From assembly GCA_016712445.1 (NCBI GenBank), contig JADJRB010000003.1:1-64000 (forward strand): a DNA stretch of 64,000 bases, read 5' to 3'. This stretch comes from Acidobacteriota bacterium. GTDB taxonomy: Bacteria; Pseudomonadota; Alphaproteobacteria; Caulobacterales; Hyphomonadaceae. The notes below the pieces were generated by a model. It was given only the letters and a program-made list of their open reading frames with translations. It made no database searches and had not been told where the DNA came from. Below are positions 9,103-15,286 of this stretch, in pieces (positions within the stretch are counted from its first letter, which is position 1; every line of letters starts with the position of its first letter). Both the position numbers and the translations under genes were made by a program.

Positions 9103-10094
9103 CCCGGTTCCTGCTCGCCTCTTCGGCGACCGCCCTGCTCGCGGCCTGCGCCACGCCGCCACCACCGGAGACAGTCATCGATAGCGGTGATTTCATCGCG
9201 GCCATGGCATTGGAAGAGCCGAAGCCTGAGCGGGTGGAGATTGTCGAAACAGCGATCGCGCTGCCCCTGCCAGGCCAGCTCAAGCCGACCCCGCCCGAGG
9301 CTGAAACAAAGCCCCCACAAAGCCCGGCGGCCACCATCAGGGAAGGCCGCGCCGGAGCCGTGATCGAGCCTTCCTCGGAAGGCTTCGTCAACGCCGTCCA
9401 GATCTATCCTTATACGGAAGGCGCGCTCTACCGCCTCTATGCGAGCCCCGGCCAGGTCACGGACATTGCGCTCCAGCCGGGAGAAAGCCTTGTGTCGGTC
9501 TCGGCGGGAGACACAGTGCGCTGGGTTGTCGGAGACACCGCGTCCGGTTCCGGCAGCAGCGCGCGGGCGCATATCCTGGTCAAGCCTGTTGCGACGGGCC
9601 TGCGCACCAACCTGATGATCGCGACCGACCGGCGGACCTATCACCTCGAACTGGAATCGACCGCCTCCACTTACATGGCCGCGCTCTCCTGGCGCTATCC
9701 TCAGGATGAGCTAGCGGGCCTCACGGCCCGCAACACGAGCGCTGCCGCAGAGGACGCCATCTCGGTCAAACGCGGCCTCAGCCTCGAGACCCTGAACTTC
9801 GACTACCGCGTCACAGGCGACACGCCGGACTGGAAACCCGTCCGTGTGTTCGATGACGGGCGCCAGGTGTTCATCCAGATGCCGGCGTCGATTTCTGCCT
9901 CCGAGATGCCGCCGCTCTTTGTCCTGTCATCCGCAGGAGAGGCCGAACTCGTCAACTACCGGGTCCGCGGGAACTACTACATTGTTGACCGACTCTTTGG
10001 CGCGGCCGAGCTGCGCCACGGGACAAGGCCCCAGACAGTCGTACGGATTTCGAAAGTAAGCGCGGCGCAAAGGTCGCGTTGGTTCGGGGGCTGA
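9099..10094 (+). CDS. trbG: TrbG, VirB9-like conjugative transfer protein
   Basis: The product of 331 residues has a lipoprotein-type signal with lipobox LLAAC (Cys17), a Pro-rich linker and a VirB9 domain (AVQIYPYTEGALYRLYASPG, RTNLMIATDRRTYHLELEST, MSWRYP-like ALSWRYP, and NYRVRGNYYIVDRLF near the end). VirB9-type proteins form the outer-membrane core ring together with the VirB10 protein TrbI. The start overlaps the trbF stop by four bases (ATGA). It appears intact. Confidence 0.9.
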   Translation: MTRFLLASSATALLAACATPPPPETVIDSGDFIAAMALEEPKPERVEIVETAIALPLPGQLKPTPPEAETKPPQSPAATIREGRAGAVIEPSSEGFVNAVQIYPYTEGALYRLYASPGQVTDIALQPGESLVSVSAGDTVRWVVGDTASGSGSSARAHILVKPVATGLRTNLMIATDRRTYHLELESTASTYMAALSWRYPQDELAGLTARNTSAAAEDAISVKRGLSLETLNFDYRVTGDTPDWKPVRVFDDGRQVFIQMPASISASEMPPLFVLSSAGEAELVNYRVRGNYYIVDRLFGAAELRHGTRPQTVVRISKVSAAQRSRWFGG

Positions 10095-10098
10095 GCCG

Positions 10099-11343
10099 AT
10101 GACCGAGCCTCCACCATTCAAGGAAGCAGCAAAGCAGTTGCAGATCCGCTCGGCGCCGAAGCCCGCCACACGGATCAACCGCAAACTGCTGATGGCTGGC
10201 GCAGGCCTCGGCGCGCTTGGCCTCTTTGCGGCAACCTCGATTGCACTCGCGCCGCCGCGTCCTGCAGAGCCGGTCCAACAGGAAGAGCTGGTCACCGCCA
10301 GCAAGCGCAAGCCAGATGGGTTCTCGGCTTTGCCAGCGGACTATACAGCGCTTGCGGATGTGCCGGTGCTCGGGGCGCCGCTCTCCGGCGATCTCGGCTC
10401 GACCATCCTTGCGGCGGAGCAGGCTTACGGTATCGAAACAGAGTTCCAGACTGAATACAGGACAGATTTTCGCACGCGTCCGGAAGACGAGGCGGTCCGG
10501 ACCGCGCGGCTTGAAGCCGCCGCCCAGGCCGAAGAAGCGGCCCGCGCGCCGATCCTGTTCCGTCTCGGCGGCGCCGGTGCGTCTCCAAGCTCTACACAGC
10601 AGACACACGAACCCGGCTTCGATCTGGAATCGGAGCTGCTTGCGCTCAACAGACAGTCCACGACCGCCGGGCCAAGTCCTGAACCAGACCCGAACCTCCA
10701 GTCTCGCAAGGCTGGGTTTGCCCGTGAACCGGCGTCCAGCCCGGTCTACAATCCGGACCGGGTGCAGGACCCGCTTTCGCCTTACCAGCTGATGGCAGGC
10801 TCCCTGATCCCGGCGAGCCTGATCACCGGCATCAACTCTGACCTTCCAGGTACGGTCATCGCGCAGGTCACCCAGAACGTTTACGACACGGTCCGCGGCC
10901 AGCACCTCCTGATCCCGCAAGGCAGCCGGCTCCTCGGGCGCTACCAATCGGAGGTCTCTTTCGGGCAGGACCGCGCGCTGGTTGTCTGGGACCGAATCCT
11001 GTTCCCGGACGGGGCATCAATCACCATCTCTGAACCGGGAAGCGATGCCTCCGGTTATGCTGGGCTAAAAGACCGGACCGATCACCATTGGGACAAGGTC
11101 TTTGCGGCTGCCGGTCTCGCCACGCTGCTTGGCATCGGTGCGGAGCTCGGTCCTGGCGAGGACGGCGATATTGAACGCGCGATCCGCCGCGGCACCACCG
11201 ATACAATCAACGAAGCCGGCCAGCGGGCCGTTGATCGAAGCCTCAGCGTTCAGCCTTCGATCACTATCCGTCCCGGCTGGCCCGTCCGTGTCATCGTGAC
11301 CAAAGATCTCGTCCTTCGTCCGTTCAAGGACGCTGCACCATGA
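10099..11343 (+). CDS. trbI: TrbI, VirB10-like conjugative transfer protein
   Basis: The product of 414 residues has a cytoplasmic N-terminus, one membrane helix at about residues 30-51, a long low-complexity periplasmic linker and a C-terminal VirB10 domain (GTVIAQVTQNVYDTVRGQ, LIPQGSRLLGRYQSEV, RALVVWDRILFPDGASI). TrbI spans the envelope and links the inner-membrane ATPases to the outer ring. It begins five bases after trbG. The stop overlaps the start of the next small gene (ATGA), continuing the operon. Confidence 0.9.
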   Translation: MTEPPPFKEAAKQLQIRSAPKPATRINRKLLMAGAGLGALGLFAATSIALAPPRPAEPVQQEELVTASKRKPDGFSALPADYTALADVPVLGAPLSGDLGSTILAAEQAYGIETEFQTEYRTDFRTRPEDEAVRTARLEAAAQAEEAARAPILFRLGGAGASPSSTQQTHEPGFDLESELLALNRQSTTAGPSPEPDPNLQSRKAGFAREPASSPVYNPDRVQDPLSPYQLMAGSLIPASLITGINSDLPGTVIAQVTQNVYDTVRGQHLLIPQGSRLLGRYQSEVSFGQDRALVVWDRILFPDGASITISEPGSDASGYAGLKDRTDHHWDKVFAAAGLATLLGIGAELGPGEDGDIERAIRRGTTDTINEAGQRAVDRSLSVQPSITIRPGWPVRVIVTKDLVLRPFKDAAP

Positions 11344-11576
11344 ACCTCCGCCTTGGAAAACTCGCTGATCGCACGCCGGTCAGGCTCACCCTGGCACTTG
11401 ATCCCGAAACAGCCGCGGCGCTGCAGGATTATGCCGCGGTCTACCAAGAGACTTATGGCGAAGCCGAGCGTAGCGAGACGCTCGCCGCTGCCATGATCGA
11501 CATGTTCCTGGCGTCAGACGCCGGGTTCAGACGGGCCCGTAAGGCCCTGCCCACCACTGCCAGCAAAGGAGACTGA
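11340..11576 (+). CDS. DUF2274 family protein
   Basis: The small protein of 78 residues has the pattern LRLGKLADRTPVRLTLALDP, then a helical segment with YAAVYQETYGEAE and a short C-terminal helix. DUF2274 genes are usually found directly after trbI in alphaproteobacterial transfer regions, and this one overlaps the trbI stop by four bases. The fold resembles a ribbon-helix-helix protein (one strand, then two helices), so a DNA-binding role is possible but unproven. Confidence 0.8.
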   Translation: MNLRLGKLADRTPVRLTLALDPETAAALQDYAAVYQETYGEAERSETLAAAMIDMFLASDAGFRRARKALPTTASKGD

Positions 11577-11579
11577 CCC

Positions 11580-11885
11580 ATGGCACAGATCGGCGCATTT
11601 ACCTTGAAGGACGGAGCCTGGACCGGGACCATCCGTACCATGACCATCAACGTCAAGGCACAGCTTGTTCCCAACAAGGAGAAGGCAAATGGGGCACCCG
11701 ACTTCCGGCTCTATGCCGGCGGCGCCGAACTCGGCGCGGCGTGGCGCCAGGATTCCAAGGACGGCGAAACGCCTTACCTCGCTGTGAAACTCGATGATCC
11801 GAGCTTCGCGCAGCCGATGCGCGCCGCCTTCTTCGAAAACGAAAAGGAAGGCACCGGCGTCATGGTCTGGAACCGGCCCAAATAA
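11580..11885 (+). CDS. DUF736 family protein
   Basis: The product of 101 residues has the DUF736 pattern: MAQIGAFTLKDGAWTGTIRT, then NVKAQLVPNKEKANGAPDFR, a GAAWRQ segment and DDPSFAQPMRAAFFE. Such proteins are common next to conjugation genes on plasmids and integrative elements. Their biochemical role is not established. It starts three bases after the DUF2274 stop with GGAGACTG just upstream as a ribosome site, so it belongs to the same operon. Confidence 0.85.
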   Translation: MAQIGAFTLKDGAWTGTIRTMTINVKAQLVPNKEKANGAPDFRLYAGGAELGAAWRQDSKDGETPYLAVKLDDPSFAQPMRAAFFENEKEGTGVMVWNRPK

Positions 11886-11893
11886 GCAACGCC

Positions 11894-12241
11894 ATGCCTA
11901 TCAGCGACCAGGATCTCGAAGAAGCCCTCGGCATCGCCGCAAAGATCATTGATCTTTATGGCTACACCTATTGGCCCGTCTTCGAGCGCCTGGAAACGGA
12001 ACTGACAGAACGCAACAAAAGACGATCGAGGGTCATGGCGCGGCTCAGCCGGTCTCGACCTGTTCGGGGAAAGCCCACAAAGGGGCCAAGACCAGCCCGC
12101 AGGCTCCACGGCGACGGAATTGAGAATTCACAAGGCAACCAAGGGGGAAGTGGTGTGTCCGCCTTCGAGACCACACCCTTCTGTCCTTCAACTGCCCCCC
12201 AGACGCCGCTCCAGGCCCTCAAAAGAGGAAATGATCGATAA
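11894..12241 (+). CDS. Small hypothetical protein of mobile-element type
   Basis: The frame gives 115 residues. The first 50 are a convincing amphipathic helical protein (DLEEALGIAAKIIDLYGYTY, then WPVFERLETELTERNKRR). The rest is basic, Pro/Gly-rich and of low complexity, so the true family unit may be only the N-terminal half and the tail may be recently acquired or drifted. It follows the DUF736 gene by eight bases. I do not know its function. Confidence 0.5.
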   Translation: MPISDQDLEEALGIAAKIIDLYGYTYWPVFERLETELTERNKRRSRVMARLSRSRPVRGKPTKGPRPARRLHGDGIENSQGNQGGSGVSAFETTPFCPSTAPQTPLQALKRGNDR

Positions 12242-12306
12242 AACACCCTTTTATTAATCACTTTTGCCGAATAATGTGATCTAAAAAATGGGACCTTATC
12301 GATCAT
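12231..12306. promoter_or_regulatory. Promoter region of the fic gene with an 11-bp inverted repeat
   Basis: The AT-rich gap between the small hypothetical gene and fic is framed by ATGATCGATAA (12231-12241) and its exact inverse TTATCGATCAT (12296-12306). The right arm overlaps the fic ATG. Inside lies a shorter inverted pair, ATCAC (12257-12261) and GTGAT (12276-12280). These symmetric sites around a low-GC segment fit operators of an autoregulated promoter. No experimental support. Confidence 0.45.
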
Positions 12307-13408
12307 GAACTGGAACTGGCAGCTTCGCGACTGGCCGGACTTCATTCGGGACCGCCAGAAACTCGCTGCCCGCGAGGCCCGTTTTCTCGAGCAGGCAGGC
12401 CTACTGATCGGCACATCCCGTCATATTTCCGATGAAGACAGGATCGAGCTCGGTATATCGGTAATGAGCCTGGAAGCGATCGATACGTCCCAGATCGAGG
12501 GGGAAACGCTGGACCGGGCAAGTGTGCAGTCCTCTATCCAGCGCGCCCTCGGTCTGAAGGCCGCCCGAACATCCGCCCGCCCCGCCGAAAGCGGGATCGC
12601 GGACATGATGGTCGATCTTCTACAGACAACAGGTGAACCGCTCTCGGACGAAATGCTTCATCGCTGGCACAGGAAGATGCTGACCGGTCGCACTGACCTG
12701 AAGAGTGTCGGCGGCTACCGCCAGCACGAAGAACCGATGCAGATCATATCGGGCGCTTCCTATGCGCCAAAGGTTCACTATGAAGCGCCTCCCTCCAGCG
12801 CCGTCCCTGGCCATATGGCAGCGTTCATCGACTGGTTTAACCAGACGGCGCCGACAGGCGCTGCGCCGCTGCTTCCGATCGAGCGATCCGGTCTTGCGCA
12901 TCTCTGGTTTGAGTGCATCCATCCGTACGAAGACGGGAATGGCCGGATCGGACGTGCCATCTCGGAAAAGGCGCTCGCCCAAGGAAGGCAGCGGCCCGTC
13001 TTTACATCTCTGGCCGGCGCCCTGCTGCGCCACCGCAAGGCGTACTACCGCGAACTGGAGCTGGCGAGCGCAACCTTGAACGCGGATCGGTGGCTGAGCT
13101 GGTTTGCGGACATCGCGCTCGAGGCACAGGACCGAAGCCTGAGTCAGGTCGAATTCATGCTGGGCAAGGCCCGCCTCTTCGACCGCCTCGCAGGGCAGCT
13201 GAACACCAGGCAGGAGAAAGCGTTGCTGCGCATGTTCGCGGAAGGAATTGACGGCTTCAAGGGCGGCCTCAGCGCGAAAAATTACATGACCATCACGGGA
13301 GCCCCGACAGCAACCGCAACGCGCGACCTTGCCGACATGGTCGCCAAAGGTGCGCTCGTCCGCGAGGGGGAACTCAAATCCACCCGGTACTTCCTGAAGC
13401 TGGACTAA
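12305..13408 (+). CDS. Fic-domain protein, class II (N-terminal inhibitory helix)
   Basis: The product of 367 residues has the canonical Fic active-site motif HPYEDGNGRIGR at about residues 206-217, with catalytic His206. It should therefore transfer a nucleotide moiety, most likely AMP, to a target hydroxyl. The N-terminal TSQIEG at residues 61-66 fits the inhibitory motif [S/T]xxxE[G/N], placing it in class II, where inhibition is intramolecular. The N-terminal region also resembles DUF4172 and the C-terminus has a winged-helix look. There is no separate antitoxin gene beside it. It sits as cargo between the trb block and the integrase. Target unknown. Confidence 0.88.
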   Translation: MNWNWQLRDWPDFIRDRQKLAAREARFLEQAGLLIGTSRHISDEDRIELGISVMSLEAIDTSQIEGETLDRASVQSSIQRALGLKAARTSARPAESGIADMMVDLLQTTGEPLSDEMLHRWHRKMLTGRTDLKSVGGYRQHEEPMQIISGASYAPKVHYEAPPSSAVPGHMAAFIDWFNQTAPTGAAPLLPIERSGLAHLWFECIHPYEDGNGRIGRAISEKALAQGRQRPVFTSLAGALLRHRKAYYRELELASATLNADRWLSWFADIALEAQDRSLSQVEFMLGKARLFDRLAGQLNTRQEKALLRMFAEGIDGFKGGLSAKNYMTITGAPTATATRDLADMVAKGALVREGELKSTRYFLKLD

Positions 13409-13481
13409 GCGCAAACTCGGCGAGGATGCGTGAAGCTCTGGAGAGGGCAGCTATGGCCAAACCGGAGCGTTCCCGACATTC

Positions 13482-14879
13482 CTATCGCTTCCATGCGCTG
13501 GAATTCGCAAATACGAGCGGATCAAACGGGTGTGCGATCCTCAGGAGCTGTTCCTTCCGATACGCCAGCGAGCCACCTTGCCCGTATTCGGGCCGGTTGT
13601 TCTTGTGTCCCATAAGCGCGCAGCGAAGCCCATAGTCCAACCCGCCTTCGAGCATTCGGTCTTCAAAGGAATGTCGCAGGGAATAAATGACGTGGTCGGT
13701 TGTTGGAAAAAGATGTCGCTGCTTGAATGCCTTTAAGAGGTTGGCAGAGACCAATGTACTACGATCATAGTAATGGTCGAAGCCCTTAGGGCAGAGCTGC
13801 ATGGCGGGGAGAGCGACGCCAACGAGCGGAATTTCACGTTCAGAGTCATCCGTCTTGAGCTCCCGGTTCTGTTCCGCTCGGATGAATATGTGCGGGATAT
13901 CGTGCTCAAGCCGAATATCCTGGGGTCGCAGGTTCACAATCTCGCTGAGCCGTGCGCCGGTTTCAATCAGAAGATGGATGATGACGCGCAGCTCCAGGCG
14001 AAGGCCATCGAAGACGCCGGGGGCGAGGATTTTCGAACGCACGAAGTCATCGCTGAACGAAGCGCGTTTCACGGTGGATTTGCCCGCAAAGAAGAAACCC
14101 CGGAACGGATCTTCAACGTCATCCGCGCCGCGATATTTGAAGTAGCGCTGATAGAGGGATCGGATATTGCCCACATGCCGGTTCGCGGTGTTTGGCGTCG
14201 CTGGCTTGGAGCCGTCATTCTGCGGCAGCATCCGCGATTGCCACCAGTCGCGGTAGCTGGTCGCCACTTCCCGGCTGATCTCCTTCAGTGGGATATCACC
14301 GGCATGGGCGATAAAGTATTCGATCGATGTGCGCTTTGTCTTTTCCCAGGCTTCGCGTTGGGCCTGTGATTTGTTGTACTGATCGTCAAACGCGATTTTT
14401 GAAACATAGAGTTCGAAGGCTTCCGAAACTGTGGTCTTGTCTGCGGGCGCCGGAACGCCCCCGAGCAAGGCTTCAGTCTTAGCCAGGGTCGGCGCATTGC
14501 CGAAATCGGCGGCTTTCAGGCGGGCGACAATCTCTTCGACATCCGGGAGCGCCGCAATCTCCTCCACTGGTCTGTAAACGAAGCCCTGAGCAAGGGCCCG
14601 GGCAACAGCGCCGCGGTATCTTTGGTCGCCCGCGCGCCAACTCGACTGCTGCCGGTTACCGCCTGACAATTCAAGACTGCGCGCATTCCACAAGGCAGCA
14701 TCAGCCTCTGCAAGCGCGTCCCGCCGCATCATCGCTATCTCGAGTGACTGGGTTCGCAGGGCGACCTGAATCAGACCCCGGTTATCAACGCCTTCGAAGC
14801 GGCTCGGCACGCGTCTCTGGTAATGCCACCAGCCACCGCGCGACTTTAGATATCTTAATCCAAGACCATTCTGTTTCAT
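13482..14879 (-). CDS. Tyrosine recombinase / integrase
   Basis: The product of 465 residues has an N-terminal arm domain, a core-binding region at about 165-290 and a C-terminal catalytic domain. Visible catalytic elements are the first Arg in LIETGARLSEIVNL, the second Arg in YSLRHSFED, a His in CALMGHKNN, and a nucleophile Tyr in RPEYGQG or the nearby LAYRK. The position normally His in the HxxR box is Tyr. It probably integrates the element at the adjacent tRNA-Asp gene, whose 3' end is 141 bp from the start codon. The gene is convergent with fic and appears intact. Confidence 0.88.
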   Translation of the reverse strand: MKQNGLGLRYLKSRGGWWHYQRRVPSRFEGVDNRGLIQVALRTQSLEIAMMRRDALAEADAALWNARSLELSGGNRQQSSWRAGDQRYRGAVARALAQGFVYRPVEEIAALPDVEEIVARLKAADFGNAPTLAKTEALLGGVPAPADKTTVSEAFELYVSKIAFDDQYNKSQAQREAWEKTKRTSIEYFIAHAGDIPLKEISREVATSYRDWWQSRMLPQNDGSKPATPNTANRHVGNIRSLYQRYFKYRGADDVEDPFRGFFFAGKSTVKRASFSDDFVRSKILAPGVFDGLRLELRVIIHLLIETGARLSEIVNLRPQDIRLEHDIPHIFIRAEQNRELKTDDSEREIPLVGVALPAMQLCPKGFDHYYDRSTLVSANLLKAFKQRHLFPTTDHVIYSLRHSFEDRMLEGGLDYGLRCALMGHKNNRPEYGQGGSLAYRKEQLLRIAHPFDPLVFANSSAWKR

Positions 14880-14887
14880 CGCGAATT

Positions 14888-14931
14888 GTAGTGCAAAAAG
14901 TATGCAATCCGTAGTGCAAACTGTAGTGCAA
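14888..14931. repeat. Tandem 9-mer array upstream of the integrase
   Basis: GTAGTGCAA occurs at 14888-14896, 14911-14919 and 14923-14931. A fourth copy lacking one base (GTATGCAA) is at 14900-14907. The spacing is 11-12 bp, about one helical turn, so a protein could bind all copies on one face. They lie 9-52 bp upstream of the integrase start, where arm-type sites or operators are expected. Confidence 0.65.
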
Positions 14932-14970
14932 CAAGCGGCGTCGAACCCAAAAACGCTCCTTAACAGCGCC

Positions 14971-14997
14971 CTAAGTTCTTAATTTTCAAGGACTTAG
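14971..14997. other. Imperfect hairpin between integrase and tRNA-Asp
   Basis: CTAAGTTCTT and AAGGACTTAG pair over ten positions with one wobble around a seven-base AT-rich loop. It lies in the 141 bp between the integrase start and the tRNA 3' end. It may end tRNA transcription or be part of the attachment region. Confidence 0.4.
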
Positions 14998-15005
14998 GAG
15001 GATTT

Positions 15006-15021
15006 CATTCCGAAAGGAATG
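15006..15021 (-). terminator. Short hairpin just downstream of tRNA-Asp
   Basis: Six bases, CATTCC, pair perfectly with GGAATG around a four-base loop. The hairpin starts at the last bases of the encoded CCA end of the tRNA. It fits a trailer hairpin or weak terminator; no long T run follows. Confidence 0.4.
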
Positions 15022-15096
15022 GCGCGAGTGACGGGGCTCGAACCCGCGACCTCCGGCGTGACAGGCCGGCACTCTAACCGACTGAGCTACACCCGC
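15020..15096 (-). tRNA. tRNA-Asp (GTC), probable attachment site of the element
   Basis: The 77-base gene has acceptor stem GCGGGTG / CACTCGC (one G-T pair), a D arm with GCTC...GAGT, an anticodon stem CCGGC / GCCGG with loop CTGTCAC giving anticodon GTC, a T arm GCGGG-TTCGAGC-CCCGT, discriminator G and an encoded CCA. Its 3' end faces the integrase at 13482-14879, the usual arrangement for elements integrated into a tRNA 3' end. The second copy of the 3' end expected at the other border is not within the window. Confidence 0.95.
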
Positions 15097-15286
15097 GCAT
15101 TTTGCTGGCCGCCCTTGCGAGCGAAGCGCCTCTCTAATCGCCCCGCCCTGCCGGGTCAAGCGGTCCTGTCGGGCGCCTTGCAGTACCCCCGAAAAGGCCA
15201 TTTTCCTGCCAATTGCCCTTCAGCTGCCATTCAAGCGACATACTGTCTAACCATGTGATAGCGAGACCCAAAGAGGGATTCGAACC

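Noticed and set aside
14986..15201. Open frame of about 71 residues covering tRNA-Asp
   Set aside because: Its sequence is simply the translated tRNA; such frames (with a RVPACHAGGRGFEPRHS-like part) are common false genes.
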